From contig NZ_OESS01000002.1 in assembly GCF_900240285.1 (NCBI RefSeq), forward strand, positions 620,001-684,000: 64,000 bases of DNA. The letters are read 5' to 3'. This stretch comes from Halobacillus sp. Marseille-P3879. Its GTDB lineage: Bacteria > Bacillota > Bacilli > Bacillales > Halobacillaceae. The notes under the pieces were generated by a model that had not been told where the DNA came from, searched no databases, and was given only the letters and a program-made list of their open reading frames with translations. Positions 22,573 to 32,160 of the stretch are shown piece by piece. The position numbers and the translations under genes are program-made. Every line of letters begins with the position of its first letter. Position 1 is the first letter of the stretch.

Positions 22573-22587
22573 AAGGAGGCGCAGTAA

Positions 22588-22815
22588 ATGAGGTTAAAGC
22601 AGCTTTCCATGAAAGAAGTTATTGACATCAAAGAAGGAAAGAAGCTTGGAGTACTTGGCCAGGCTGACTTAAAAATTGACCCAGAAAGCGGGGAAATCTT
22701 ATCACTTATCATTTTAAATAAAGGACTCCTTCACCCGAGAGCCGAAACTGTGATCGACTGGAATCATGTGGAAATTATAGGGGAAGATACAATTTTAATT
22801 AACAATGAGCTGTGA
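22588..22815 (+). CDS. ymxH: YlmC/YmxH family sporulation-associated PRC-barrel protein
   Basis: 75-aa protein with a PRC-barrel-like pattern: KEVIDIKEGKKLG, IDPESGEILSLII and ETVIDWNHVEIIGEDTILI. YlmC/YmxH family proteins occur in endospore formers and their biochemical role is unclear. It starts 16 bases after ylxY with AAAGGAGG. Its stop codon lies inside the terminator stem. In B. subtilis the peptidase gene mlpA sits just upstream; here it is missing. Confidence 0.85.
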   Translation: MRLKQLSMKEVIDIKEGKKLGVLGQADLKIDPESGEILSLIILNKGLLHPRAETVIDWNHVEIIGEDTILINNEL

Positions 22816-22837
22816 CATGATGTCACAGCTTTTTTTG
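22808..22837 (+). terminator. Terminator overlapping the ymxH stop
   Basis: AGCTGTGACA pairs with TGTCACAGCT around TGA and is followed by six T. The ymxH stop codon lies in the left arm. Confidence 0.93.
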
Positions 22838-22874
22838 TGCTTTCATAGACTGCTTAAAGTGAGGATTTAGAACA

Positions 22875-22903
22875 CACTTACGAACCTAAATCTGCATACG
22901 ATA
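22875..22903 (+). promoter_or_regulatory. Candidate sigma-K promoter for dpaAB
   Basis: CATACGATA (22895-22903) matches the sigma-K -10 pattern CATAnnnTA fully, with CAC 17 bases upstream as the short -35. Dipicolinate synthase genes are sigma-K-dependent in B. subtilis. Confidence 0.6.
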
Positions 22904-22941
22904 CAAGGAGATGAAACCTAATAAAAAGGAGACTTTCCGGA

Positions 22942-23832
22942 ATGCTGACAGGATTCCATGTTGCGGTTATAGGCGGGGATGCCCGCCAGATTGAAATTAT
23001 ACGAAGACTACATGAATGGGATGCACAAGTGTACTTAGCCGGGTTTGATCAACTAAATGGCAGTTTTACTGAGTGTATTGACCTGGACTTTGAAGGTTCT
23101 CATGTAGAGAAACTCGATGCTGTCATTCTTCCTATCTCTGGAACAGATGAAAATGGGTGTGTTGACGGTATTTTTACTAACCAAACCCTGTGTTTACAGG
23201 CTGATTGGCTGAAGAAAACACCAGCTCACTGCCAGATTTATTCAGGCATCGCAAACAACACACTTATTAAAATTGCTGAAGATTCAAATCGAGAACTGAT
23301 TCCATTAATGAACCGAGATGATGTAGCCATTTACAATTCTATACCTACAGTAGAAGGAACCCTTATGATGGCGATCCAGCACACGGATTTTACCATTCAT
23401 GGATCAAAGGTAGTTATTTTTGGTTTAGGGCGAGTAGGGATGAGTTTAGCTCGTGTATTTGATCAACTTGGTGCAAAAGTAACAGTGGGGGTACGTTCTA
23501 ACTCTGGCGCAGCACGGGTTCATGAAATGGGCCTTGATTTTATTGATATGAGAAACGTCAGTTCTTATGAAATGAACTATGATTACTTGATCAATACTGT
23601 TCCTGCTCCTGTAGTAGACGCTTCTATTATAAAGAAGCTCCCATCTCATGCTCTGATTTTAGACCTTGCCTCTAAACCAGGAGGCACAGATTTTCGTTAT
23701 GCGGAAAAAAGAGGCATTAAAGCTATATTATTACCTGGTTTACCTGGACTTGTAGCACCCAAAACAGCAGGACGAATCGTGGCTGGTGTCATTTGTAAAG
23801 AATTACAAGAGCTTGATCGAAAGGTGGAGTAA
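22942..23832 (+). CDS. dpaA: Dipicolinate synthase subunit A
   Basis: With DpaB it oxidises dihydrodipicolinate to dipicolinic acid, the calcium chelator of the spore core, in the mother cell. At 296 aa it has an N-terminal domain and a Rossmann NAD(P)-binding motif (VVIFGLGRVGMSLARVF, about residues 153-169). GLPGLVAPKTAG near the C-terminus is conserved. ATG 22942 is preceded by AAAAAGGAG. It lies directly before dpaB and upstream of asd-dapG-dapA, which supply the substrate. Confidence 0.96.
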   Translation: MLTGFHVAVIGGDARQIEIIRRLHEWDAQVYLAGFDQLNGSFTECIDLDFEGSHVEKLDAVILPISGTDENGCVDGIFTNQTLCLQADWLKKTPAHCQIYSGIANNTLIKIAEDSNRELIPLMNRDDVAIYNSIPTVEGTLMMAIQHTDFTIHGSKVVIFGLGRVGMSLARVFDQLGAKVTVGVRSNSGAARVHEMGLDFIDMRNVSSYEMNYDYLINTVPAPVVDASIIKKLPSHALILDLASKPGGTDFRYAEKRGIKAILLPGLPGLVAPKTAGRIVAGVICKELQELDRKVE

Positions 23833-23835
23833 TGA

Positions 23836-24432
23836 ATGGCTAGTTTAAAAGGAAAAACTATAGGATTTGGATTAACGGGCTCCCATTGCACGTATCACGA
23901 AGTGTTTCCGATCTTAAAACAGTTGAAAGATCTAGGGGCCGAGATCGTTCCCGTCTTATCCTATACCGTTCAAAAAACAGATACAAGGTTCGGTGAAGCA
24001 GCCGAGCATGTAAAAACGATTGAAAAGATAACAGGTGAACCCATAATTATGACGATTCCGGATGCGGAACCACTTGGGCCGAAAAGGCCTTTGGATTGTA
24101 TGGTAATTGCCCCTATGACTGGAAATTCCACGAGTAAATTCGCTAACGCTTTAACCGACTCACCCGTTTTAATGGCAGCTAAGGCTACCCTTCGAAACGA
24201 GCAGCCAGTGGTACTTGCGATATCTACAAACGATGCGTTAGGATTAAACGGAGTAAACGTTATGAAATTAATGGCAGCGAAGAATATTTATTTTGTTCCT
24301 TTTGGTCAAGACCATCCGTTTAAGAAACCAAATTCTTTGGTGGCTGATATGACGCTTATACCTGAAACTATTGAAGCAGCACTAGATGGAAAACAAAAGC
24401 AGCCTGTTTTGATTGAACGTTACCAGGCGTAA
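23836..24432 (+). CDS. dpaB: Dipicolinate synthase subunit B
   Basis: 198-aa flavoprotein-fold partner of DpaA, required for dipicolinate production. GFGLTGSHCTYHEVFP at the N-terminus and VIAPMTGNSTSKFANALTD are characteristic. It starts three bases after the dpaA stop, with AAGGTGGAG as ribosome site, so the two are co-translated. No terminator is obvious before asd, so read-through is possible. Confidence 0.96.
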   Translation: MASLKGKTIGFGLTGSHCTYHEVFPILKQLKDLGAEIVPVLSYTVQKTDTRFGEAAEHVKTIEKITGEPIIMTIPDAEPLGPKRPLDCMVIAPMTGNSTSKFANALTDSPVLMAAKATLRNEQPVVLAISTNDALGLNGVNVMKLMAAKNIYFVPFGQDHPFKKPNSLVADMTLIPETIEAALDGKQKQPVLIERYQA

Positions 24433-24534
24433 ATCTATTTTTTCATAACAGTTTCTTGAGCAAGTATGATAGAATAACAAATAGTGACTCTTAACGACAG
24501 TTGAACCATTATATACGTGAAAGGGGATATCTTT

Positions 24535-25581
24535 ATGACACAATCTAACCAATATAACATAGCAGTAGTAGGTGCTACAGGAGCGGTCGGACAAAAGATG
24601 CTTGAAACACTGGAAGACCGTGACTTTCCAATTAAGGAATTAAAATTATTATCATCCAGCCGTTCAGCAGGAACTAAAGTAACCTTTAAGAATGCTGAAT
24701 ATACAGTTGAAGAAGCGACACCGGAAAGCTTTGAAAATATTGATATAGCTCTTTTTTCTGCAGGCGGGTCTGTCTCGAAAAAACTTGCTCCTGAAGCTGT
24801 GAAAAGAGGCGCATTAGTAATCGATAACACGAGTGCTTATCGAATGGACGAAAGTGTCCCGCTAGTTGTGCCTGAAGTTAATGAACATGATATTAAAGAG
24901 CATAACGGCATTATTGCTAATCCGAACTGTTCAACTATTCAAATGGTTGCGGCACTAGAGCCGATCAAACAAAAATTAGGTTTAAACCGGGTTATTGTTT
25001 CTACCTACCAGGCTGTTTCCGGTGCGGGAAATGAAGCGGCGGATGAGTTGAGAGATCAGTCTCAGGCATTCCTGAACGGAGAAGATTTAGAAGCCAATAT
25101 TTTGCCGGTAGGCGGGGATAAAAAACACTATCCGATTGCATTTAACGCTCTGCCGCAAATTGACGTATTCCAGGATAATGGATATACCTTTGAAGAGATG
25201 AAAATGATTAATGAAACGAAGAAAATTATGCATGCTCCTTCTCTACAGGTAGCAGCAACATGCGTTCGCTTACCTTTCTTTACTTCTCACGCAGAAAGTG
25301 TGTATGTGGAAGTGGATCAGGAAGGAGTAACGGTAGATCAAGTTAAAACCCTAATAGGTGAAGCAGAAGGAATTGTGCTTGAAGATGATCCTTCAACCCA
25401 ATCCTATCCGACACCATTAAGCGCTGCAGGAAAACGCGATGTCTTTGTGGGCCGAATTCGTAAGGACCTTGATCAGGAGAATGGGTTCCACCTTTGGGTA
25501 GTCTCTGATAACTTGCTTAAAGGGGCTGCTTGGAATTCTGTACAAATCGCTGAACGTGTAATTGCTAATCAGTGGTTGTAA
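24535..25581 (+). CDS. asd: Aspartate-semialdehyde dehydrogenase
   Basis: Reduces aspartyl phosphate to aspartate semialdehyde, the branch point to lysine, diaminopimelate, dipicolinate, threonine and methionine. GATGAVGQ starts near residue 13. The catalytic cysteine is C132 in NPNCSTIQ. Length is 348 aa. ATG 24535 is preceded by AAAGGGGAT. It forms a unit with dapG and dapA. Confidence 0.97.
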   Translation: MTQSNQYNIAVVGATGAVGQKMLETLEDRDFPIKELKLLSSSRSAGTKVTFKNAEYTVEEATPESFENIDIALFSAGGSVSKKLAPEAVKRGALVIDNTSAYRMDESVPLVVPEVNEHDIKEHNGIIANPNCSTIQMVAALEPIKQKLGLNRVIVSTYQAVSGAGNEAADELRDQSQAFLNGEDLEANILPVGGDKKHYPIAFNALPQIDVFQDNGYTFEEMKMINETKKIMHAPSLQVAATCVRLPFFTSHAESVYVEVDQEGVTVDQVKTLIGEAEGIVLEDDPSTQSYPTPLSAAGKRDVFVGRIRKDLDQENGFHLWVVSDNLLKGAAWNSVQIAERVIANQWL

Positions 25582-25605
25582 TTTGAATAACATTGAGGTG
25601 TGAAC

Positions 25606-26823
25606 ATGAAATTATTAGTTCAAAAATTTGGAGGTACGTCTGTTCGAGATGAGGAAGGGCGCTCCAGAGCGATTTCTCATATTAAGAAAGCCATCAATGA
25701 AGGCTATAAAGTAGTTGTAACCGTTTCTGCAATGGGGAGAAAAGGGGACCCTTATGCGACAGACTCCCTGCTTGAGCTTATTCAATTTCCTGCTTCTAAG
25801 ATTTCAGCACGAGAACAGGATATGCTCATGTCCTGTGGGGAAACTATTTCTTCAGTAGTTTTCACTAATGAACTGCTGGAATCCGGAGTATCTGCTTCTG
25901 GATTAACTGGAGCAGGAGCAGGGTTTTTAACAAACGATGATTTTACTAAAGCAAAAATTCTGCGCATGGATACGACCCGTATTTTAAATGAACTGGAAAC
26001 GAAAGATGTGGTTGTTGTAGCCGGCTTTCAAGGTAAAACCGAAGCCGGAGACACGACCACAATAGGGCGTGGAGGCAGTGACACTAGTGCTGCTGCTCTA
26101 GGCGCTGCCCTAAAAGCAGATTACATCGACATTTTTACAGATGTAGAAGGAATCATGACAGCAGACCCTCGTATTGTTGAAAATGCCAGGGCATTAAATG
26201 CTGTAACATATAATGAAATCTGCAACCTTGCTTATCAGGGAGCAAAAGTAATTCATCCAAGAGCAGTTGAAATTGCTATGCATGCCAAAGTGCCGATGCG
26301 TGTAAGATCGACTTATTCAGATCAGCCGGGTACACTTGTTGCTGCTTCAAGAGAAGGAGAAGCAGGTAATGACCTTCCGGACCGATTGGTAACCGGGATT
26401 GCCCATATGGCTGGAATTGCACAAATTAAAGTTCAATCGAAAGAAGATCCTTCTAAACTACAGTCGGAAGTATTTAAATCTATGGCAGAAGCGAACATTT
26501 CTGTAGATTTTATTAATATTTCACCAAGTGGTGTAACCTATACAATAGACAGTAAGTACACGAATCAAGCTGCTTCCATTTTAGAGGAAATTGGTTATGA
26601 GCCTGAGATTCGTGAAGGCTGTGCGAAAGTATCCACAGTAGGTGCCGGGATTACTGGAGTTCCAGGTGTAACTGCAAAGATTGTGCAGACATTAATAGAA
26701 CGCGGAGTACAAATACTTCAGTCAGCGGACTCACACACAACGATTTGGGTGCTGGTTAAAGATGAAGATCTCATACAAGCAGTTAATGCCCTACATGAAA
26801 TATTTGAACTGAACGCAGATTGA
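25606..26823 (+). CDS. dapG: Aspartokinase I (diaminopimelate-sensitive type)
   Basis: Phosphorylates aspartate, the first step of the aspartate pathway (405 aa). KFGGTSV is at the N-terminus and GRGGSDTSAAALGAAL is the kinase active region. Two ACT regulatory domains fill the C-terminal third. In B. subtilis DapG is inhibited by meso-diaminopimelate and serves cell-wall and spore needs; sensitivity here is inferred from synteny. ATG 25606 is better spaced from GAGGTG than GTG 25600. Confidence 0.95.
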   Translation: MKLLVQKFGGTSVRDEEGRSRAISHIKKAINEGYKVVVTVSAMGRKGDPYATDSLLELIQFPASKISAREQDMLMSCGETISSVVFTNELLESGVSASGLTGAGAGFLTNDDFTKAKILRMDTTRILNELETKDVVVVAGFQGKTEAGDTTTIGRGGSDTSAAALGAALKADYIDIFTDVEGIMTADPRIVENARALNAVTYNEICNLAYQGAKVIHPRAVEIAMHAKVPMRVRSTYSDQPGTLVAASREGEAGNDLPDRLVTGIAHMAGIAQIKVQSKEDPSKLQSEVFKSMAEANISVDFINISPSGVTYTIDSKYTNQAASILEEIGYEPEIREGCAKVSTVGAGITGVPGVTAKIVQTLIERGVQILQSADSHTTIWVLVKDEDLIQAVNALHEIFELNAD

Positions 26824-26841
26824 TGAAAGGGGAAATAGGGC

Positions 26842-27711
26842 GTGGATTTTGGTAAAGTGTTAACTGCTATGGTTACCCCTTTTGATAATCATGGCAACTT
26901 AGATTTAAATAAAACCTCTACCCTGGTAGAGTATTTATTGGAGCATGGAACAGATGGGCTGGTCATTGCAGGTACAACAGGAGAATCACCAACATTAACA
27001 ACGGAAGAAAAGGTCGCTCTTTGGGAACATGTCGTAAAGACTGTAAACGGACGTGTTCCTGTAATAGCGGGCACGGGCAGCAATGACACTCATGGCTCGA
27101 TTGCTCTTACAAAGAAGGCGGTAGCCACGGGAGTGGATGCTGTAATGCTTGTCACTCCTTATTACAACAAACCAAGTCAGCGTGGATTATACGAGCACTT
27201 CAGGTCAATAGCTGAGTCGACTTCAGTGCCTGTTATGCTGTATAACATCCCCGGTCGATCTGCAGTAAGGATAGATGTAGAAACGATCTTAGAATTATCC
27301 AAAATCCCTAACATCGTTTCTGTTAAAGAAGCTACAGGGGACTTAGACAGTATGGCTGAAATTATCGAAAATACCCCGGAGGATTTTTCTTTATACAGCG
27401 GGGATGACAATCTTACCTTACCAATTTACTCAATTGGAGGCAGTGGGATTATTTCCGTATCTTCTCATGTAGTGGGCAGGGAGATGCAGGAAATGCTTCG
27501 TTTATATGACGAAGGAAAGGGCAGGCAGGCTGCAGCTCTGCATCGTAAATTGCTGCCTGTACTAAAAGGTATGTTTATGAGTCCTTCTCCCTCTCCAATC
27601 AAAACAGCATTGCAGTTAAAAGGATTAGATACAGGAGGCGTTCGTCTCCCGCTCGTACCATTATCAGCTGAAGAACGGATAAAAATACAAAAGCTACTCG
27701 AACAACTATGA
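26842..27711 (+). CDS. dapA: 4-hydroxy-tetrahydrodipicolinate synthase
   Basis: Condenses pyruvate with aspartate semialdehyde in diaminopimelate and dipicolinate synthesis (289 aa TIM barrel). The Schiff-base lysine is K162 in VSVKEATG, with the catalytic tyrosine Y134 in MLYNIPGR. GTTGESPTLT is also present. The GTG start is preceded by AAAGGGGAA. The stop overlaps a strong terminator. In B. subtilis rnjB follows; here tepA follows directly. Confidence 0.97.
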   Translation: MDFGKVLTAMVTPFDNHGNLDLNKTSTLVEYLLEHGTDGLVIAGTTGESPTLTTEEKVALWEHVVKTVNGRVPVIAGTGSNDTHGSIALTKKAVATGVDAVMLVTPYYNKPSQRGLYEHFRSIAESTSVPVMLYNIPGRSAVRIDVETILELSKIPNIVSVKEATGDLDSMAEIIENTPEDFSLYSGDDNLTLPIYSIGGSGIISVSSHVVGREMQEMLRLYDEGKGRQAAALHRKLLPVLKGMFMSPSPSPIKTALQLKGLDTGGVRLPLVPLSAEERIKIQKLLEQL

Positions 27712-27743
27712 ACAGCAAAGTTACTGCTTTGCTGTTTTTTTGT
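27711..27743 (+). terminator. Terminator after dapA
   Basis: AACAGCAAAG pairs with CTTTGCTGTT around TTACTG, followed by five more T. Confidence 0.92.
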
Positions 27744-27770
27744 ATGAATAGGTTTTTCTGCTTCATACTA
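27742..27770 (+). promoter_or_regulatory. Candidate sigma-G/F promoter for tepA
   Basis: GTATG (27742-27746) and CATACTA (27764-27770) match the forespore sigma-F/G patterns GnATR and CATnnTA with 17 bases between. An inverted repeat, TTCATACT with AGTATGAA (27762-27784), overlaps the -10. Confidence 0.5.
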
Positions 27771-27799
27771 AGACAAAGTATGAAAGGGGTTTGAATAAG

Positions 27800-28537
27800 A
27801 TGAGTGAACATCAAGGCAATTCGCAGAACGAACCAAATAAGGATGATTCGAAAGAGCAGTCCTCGATAGTAGACAAAATCCAACAGCTGGGGCAGTCGAA
27901 CGTACCAAGTGCGGGGGATTCAAACATTCATGTTCTTCCAATTATCGGCCAGGTAGAGGGCCATGTCCAGCTCCCGTCCCAAAATAAAACAACAAAGTAT
28001 GAACATTTGCTTCCTCAGCTCATCGCAATTGAACAAAACCCAAAGATTGAAGGGGTAGTAGTATTATTAAATACGGTAGGCGGAGATGTTGAGGCAGGGC
28101 TGGCGATTTCGGAAATGATTGCATCTATTTCTAAACCTTCTGTTTCCATTGTATTAGGCGGAGGGCATTCGATTGGTGTTCCAATTGCAGTAGCAGCAGA
28201 CTATTCATTTATAGCAGAAACAGCAACTATGACCATTCACCCGATCCGGTTGAATGGTTTGGTTATCGGCGTTCCTCAGACCTTTGAATACATGGATAAG
28301 ATGCAGGACCGTGTCATTAATTTTGTTACCAGACATTCAAACGTGGAAGAGGAAAAATTTAAAGAACTAATGTTCGAGAAAGGAAACTTATCTCGTGATA
28401 TTGGAACAAATGTAGTTGGTCAAAAAGCTGTAGACGTGGGGTTAATTGATGCAGTTGGGGGCGTTCAGGAGGCTATGGCCAAACTGAATGAATATATTGA
28501 AGACCAAAAAGGAAAAGCACAGAAGGTGGTCCAATGA
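27800..28537 (+). CDS. tepA: ClpP-like protease TepA
   Basis: 245-aa ClpP/SppA-fold serine peptidase of the TepA family. The serine nucleophile candidate is in [11 protein letters not shown] and the histidine candidate in TMTIHPIRL. The B. subtilis homologue was first named for translocation enhancement and later linked to degradation of small acid-soluble spore proteins during outgrowth. The first 45 residues are polar and probably disordered. ATG 27800 fits AAAGGGG better than the TTG at 27791. ylzJ overlaps its stop. Confidence 0.92.
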   Translation: MSEHQGNSQNEPNKDDSKEQSSIVDKIQQLGQSNVPSAGDSNIHVLPIIGQVEGHVQLPSQNKTTKYEHLLPQLIAIEQNPKIEGVVVLLNTVGGDVEAGLAISEMIASISKPSVSIVLGGGHSIGVPIAVAADYSFIAETATMTIHPIRLNGLVIGVPQTFEYMDKMQDRVINFVTRHSNVEEEKFKELMFEKGNLSRDIGTNVVGQKAVDVGLIDAVGGVQEAMAKLNEYIEDQKGKAQKVVQ

Positions 28538-28743
28538 CAATTTTGTATACCCCGCTGAGTGAATACGATGTCTTCCCGCAAAATGAAGCAGAAAATTCTA
28601 TTGTTTATGAAACGATTAATAATACCCAGGTAAAATGTTACGACCATGGAAATGGTAAAAAGCAGATTATTCAATTAATGTCTACAGATCCTAAGGATTA
28701 TATGGACCCATCTTTACAACCAGGACAGTGGCTGCACTACTAA
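28534..28743 (+). CDS. ylzJ: YlzJ-like protein, unknown function
   Basis: 69-aa acidic protein of the YlzJ-like family. Its ATG overlaps the tepA stop (ATGA), as in B. subtilis, so it is probably co-translated with tepA. No catalytic motif or membrane segment is visible. A link to TepA is suggested only by coupling. Confidence 0.8.
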   Translation: MTILYTPLSEYDVFPQNEAENSIVYETINNTQVKCYDHGNGKKQIIQLMSTDPKDYMDPSLQPGQWLHY

Positions 28744-28757
28744 CTACGCCAGGCATG

Positions 28758-28826
28758 TGGTATAATTATCTAAGAGAAAAAAGGATGCCGTTGCTGGAAT
28801 TTTAGCCAATGGCATCCTATTCTTTT
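28758..28826 (+). promoter_or_regulatory. Extended -10 element and hairpin before spoIIIE
   Basis: TGGTATAAT (28758-28766) looks like an extended -10 promoter. A hairpin follows: AGGATGCC with GGCATCCT, 28782-28818, longer with GUUG pairing, then ATTCTTTT. The hairpin may end tepA-ylzJ transcription or, if the promoter is used, sit in the spoIIIE leader. Confidence 0.6.
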
Positions 28827-28849
28827 CAACATGAATGGAGGTGTCACCA

Positions 28850-31123
28850 GTGGCAAGAAAGAAAAAAACAAAATCAAGAAAGAAAAAAGCGTCTTTGAAA
28901 CAGCATGTGAAATTTGAATTAACAGGTGTGCTGTTTATTTTTATAGCTGTGTTTGGAAGCGGTGCCTCCATGATTAGTGAGGGAGCCATACCAGGCGGGC
29001 TTGAACGTATATGGCAAGTGTTTTTTGGTGTATGGTATTTTACCGCATCTCTATTTTTTTTAATCTTAGGTCTCTATTTAATGATTAAAAGAAAATGGCC
29101 TGATTTTCTACATAAACGTCTGATTGGAATATATATAATGCTTGCGGCATTATTGCTTTTTACGCACGTTCAAACCCTTGCAGCAGATCTAAACCAGGCC
29201 CGCGGGGGAGTGTTTGAACTGACGTGGGATCGATTAATAAGCATGATGAGGGGTGAAACCTCTACCACGAGCATTGGCGGAGGTATGACGGGTGCATTCT
29301 TATTACTTATTACCTATTATTTATTTTCCGCTACAGGGTCCGTAATATTTTCTTTATTTCTTTTTCTTATAGGAGCCATGTTTATTACAGAGCGTTCGAT
29401 TGGAGAAGTACTTGCTTACTTTACTGATAAGGGAAAAGAAGCTTATGCATCATTTAAAGAAAATCAACAATCTAAGAAAGCTGCCAAGGAAAGTCGTGCA
29501 GAAGAGAAGGATAACTCAGCTTCTGATGAAGTGCATATCGTCGAACAACAACAATCTTCTGCTGTGGAAGAAGACTATGAACCTATCATTCAGGATTTTA
29601 CTGAGCAGGCTTATCAAAAACCAGACGAATCAAATGAAGCGGCGGATCAGTCACAAGGAGAAGCCGACCTGGATAAATCAATGAATACTGCAGAACTTGA
29701 GAATCCTGATTACAGGCTTCCGGGGTATGAACTTTTGGACGAGCCTACTTCCAGCCCCCAAAGCCAGGGACGCTCTCACATCCAGGCAACAGTGAAAAAG
29801 TTAGAGCAAACGTTTCATAGTTTTGGGGTAAAGGCTAAAGTTACCAAGGTGCACGTCGGCCCTTCGGTAACTAAATATGAGGTTTATCCTGACGTCGGAG
29901 TAAAAGTCAGCAAAATTGTAAATTTAAATGATGATCTTGCGCTGGCTCTAGCCGCTAAAGATATACGTATAGAAGCTCCGATACCAGGAAAATCAGCAGT
30001 AGGAATTGAAGTGCCCAATCAGGAAGTTTCTATGGTTTCGTTAAGAGAAGTGCTTGAGCAAGGTAAAGCGCACCCGGATGCTAAGTTAAGCTTTGCCCTC
30101 GGTCGTGATATATCAGGTGAGGCAGTTATGGCAGAACTGAACAAAATGCCTCATCTGCTTGTAGCTGGTGCGACAGGAAGTGGAAAGAGTGTATGTATTA
30201 ACGGGATTATTACCAGTGTGCTCATGCGTGCTAAACCTCATGAAGTAAAAATGATGATGATTGATCCTAAAAAAGTAGAGCTTAATGTTTACAATGGAAT
30301 TCCGCATCTTCTTGCCCCGGTTGTAACCGATCCTAAAAAAGCTTCCCGGGCTCTAATGAAGGTTGTATCTGAAATGGAGAGGCGCTATGATTTGTTTTCT
30401 GATTCAGGTACGAGAAATATAGAAGGTTATAATGAGTATATTAAAAAGCATAACCGGGAAAATGAAGATGACCAGCCGTTCCTTCCTTATATTATTGTGC
30501 TTGTAGACGAGCTGGCAGACTTAATGATGGTTGCTTCTAACGATGTGGAAGATGCAATAACACGCTTAGCCCAAATGGCACGGGCAGCGGGCATTCACTT
30601 AATCATTGCTACTCAGCGCCCGTCGGTGGATGTGATCACAGGTGTTATAAAAGCAAACATCCCATCACGAATCGCTTTTAGCGTTTCCTCCCAAACGGAT
30701 TCAAGAACTATTTTAGATACTGGAGGAGCGGAAAAGCTTCTAGGAAGAGGGGACATGCTCTTCACTCCGGTAGGTTCTAACAAACCAACACGTGTACAGG
30801 GGGCGTTTTTGTCAGATGAGGAAGTTGAGCGGATAGTCAACTTTTGTGTAGAGCAGCAAAAGGCTCAATATCAGGAAGAGATGATCCCTGATGAGGAATC
30901 AGAATCTGCCACAGAAGTAGATGATGAATTATACCCCGACGCTGTTCAAATGGTGATTGAAATGCAAAGCGCTAGTGTTTCTATGATACAAAGAAGGTTT
31001 CGAGTAGGCTATACCAGAGCCGCAAGATTAATAGATGCGATGGAGGACAATGGAATTGTAGGACCGTATGAAGGCAGCAAACCTAGAACCGTTCTTGTTT
31101 CAAATACAGTAGAAGAAAGCTGA
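28850..31123 (+). CDS. spoIIIE: DNA translocase SpoIIIE
   Basis: FtsK/SpoIIIE ATPase that pumps the chromosome into the forespore at the sporulation septum (757 aa). A basic N-terminus is followed by four membrane segments (about residues 20-180) and an acidic linker (about 195-305). The motor domain has Walker A GATGSGKS near 440 and Walker B with [11 protein letters not shown]. The C-terminal gamma winged helix is [22 protein letters not shown] 28850 is chosen because GGAGGTG lies six bases upstream; an ATG at 28835 overlaps that site. Confidence 0.96.
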   Translation: MARKKKTKSRKKKASLKQHVKFELTGVLFIFIAVFGSGASMISEGAIPGGLERIWQVFFGVWYFTASLFFLILGLYLMIKRKWPDFLHKRLIGIYIMLAALLLFTHVQTLAADLNQARGGVFELTWDRLISMMRGETSTTSIGGGMTGAFLLLITYYLFSATGSVIFSLFLFLIGAMFITERSIGEVLAYFTDKGKEAYASFKENQQSKKAAKESRAEEKDNSASDEVHIVEQQQSSAVEEDYEPIIQDFTEQAYQKPDESNEAADQSQGEADLDKSMNTAELENPDYRLPGYELLDEPTSSPQSQGRSHIQATVKKLEQTFHSFGVKAKVTKVHVGPSVTKYEVYPDVGVKVSKIVNLNDDLALALAAKDIRIEAPIPGKSAVGIEVPNQEVSMVSLREVLEQGKAHPDAKLSFALGRDISGEAVMAELNKMPHLLVAGATGSGKSVCINGIITSVLMRAKPHEVKMMMIDPKKVELNVYNGIPHLLAPVVTDPKKASRALMKVVSEMERRYDLFSDSGTRNIEGYNEYIKKHNRENEDDQPFLPYIIVLVDELADLMMVASNDVEDAITRLAQMARAAGIHLIIATQRPSVDVITGVIKANIPSRIAFSVSSQTDSRTILDTGGAEKLLGRGDMLFTPVGSNKPTRVQGAFLSDEEVERIVNFCVEQQKAQYQEEMIPDEESESATEVDDELYPDAVQMVIEMQSASVSMIQRRFRVGYTRAARLIDAMEDNGIVGPYEGSKPRTVLVSNTVEES

Positions 31124-31154
31124 ACTGACGTCATGACTGGCGTCAGTTTTTTTA
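31123..31154 (+). terminator. Terminator after spoIIIE
   Basis: AACTGACG pairs with CGTCAGTT around a 10-nt loop, followed by six T. Confidence 0.9.
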
Positions 31155-31330
31155 ATGATGATAAGAAACTTGAATATTCTGATTTAACAAACATGTGTAT
31201 TAATCGATAAAATTGTCCTAATTCTATTTATTTATTTATAGAAAAGTGTTATATTAATCTCGAATATGATGTGTCAAACGTCAGATGTCAGATCTCTTAC
31301 CTATAGGCAAATAGATTTGGAGTGAAGGTT

Positions 31331-32056
31331 ATGTCGATCAGGCAAGATACCCGCCACTTGTACCTGCAAGTGATTGAACAGATTAAACAAGATATTGAAA
31401 ACGGGGTTTACATAGAAAAAGAAAAACTCCCTTCAGAATTCCAACTGTCTAAATCTTTAGGCGTCTCAAGAGCAACTTTGCGTGAAGCTCTCCGTATTCT
31501 TGAAGAAGAAAATATCGTGACGAGAAGACATGGAGTAGGGACATTTGTAAATCCTAAACCTGTCTTTACTTCTGGGATTGAAGAACTAGACAGTGTAACA
31601 GGAATGATTACTAAGTCAGGAATGGTTCCTGGTTCCCAGTATTTATCTGCGGAATTAATTGAACCTACTGAAGATGAACGACAGCGTTTTTCCCCAATAG
31701 GTATTAATAAATTAGCCAAAGTTGAACGTGTAAGGACCGCCGATCAACAACCCGTGGTGTATTGTAAGGATAGAATCCCAGAAGGACTGATCCCCATTGA
31801 TCATGTACGGGAGGCAGATTCCTTGTTTGGAGTCCTGGAACGATTTACAGGAAAGACGATAAGCTATGCTGTGACAGATATAGAACCCATCGGCTACCAT
31901 GAGAAGATTTCCCCTATTTTAAATTGTGAACCTGACCAAGCTCTACTGCTGCTAAAACAAATGCATTATACAAAAGATGATGAACCTATCCTATTATCCT
32001 CTAATTATTTTAGAGCTGATAAGTTTAGTTTCCATGTTTTAAGAAGAAGAGTTTAG
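31331..32056 (+). CDS. ymfC: GntR-family (HutC-type) transcription regulator YmfC
   Basis: 241-aa regulator with an N-terminal GntR winged helix ([46 protein letters not shown]) and a C-terminal UTRA effector domain. In B. subtilis ymfC occupies the same place after spoIIIE. Here it precedes a nucleoside transporter operon, which is a plausible target, but no operator was proven. ATG 31331 is preferred over GTG 31322 by ribosome-site spacing. Confidence 0.9.
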   Translation: MSIRQDTRHLYLQVIEQIKQDIENGVYIEKEKLPSEFQLSKSLGVSRATLREALRILEEENIVTRRHGVGTFVNPKPVFTSGIEELDSVTGMITKSGMVPGSQYLSAELIEPTEDERQRFSPIGINKLAKVERVRTADQQPVVYCKDRIPEGLIPIDHVREADSLFGVLERFTGKTISYAVTDIEPIGYHEKISPILNCEPDQALLLLKQMHYTKDDEPILLSSNYFRADKFSFHVLRRRV

Positions 32057-32122
32057 TAGTGCCTTAAATTGTAAGGAGGTGAGGCTGGCCCTAGGGACGT
32101 TTAAAATTTTTTATTTGTTTGA

Positions 32123-32137
32123 ATTTTCTTAATCTTA
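32123..32137 (+). promoter_or_regulatory. Possible CodY box before the nucleoside transporter
   Basis: The 15 bases match the CodY consensus AATTTTCWGAAAATT at 12 positions. The B. subtilis guanosine transporter operon is, as I recall, a CodY target. AT-rich background makes chance matches common. Confidence 0.35.
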
Positions 32138-32160
32138 ACAATTTTAGGGGGGTTATCGTT

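Noticed and set aside
24433-24534. Lysine riboswitch before asd-dapG-dapA
   Set aside because: The 102-base gap is too short and shows no long paired leader or terminator.
32079-32132. Short frame GTG...TAA behind AAGGAGG before nupN
   Set aside because: The GTG overlaps the ribosome-site-like sequence and the in-frame CTG is a rare start; not convincing as a leader peptide.
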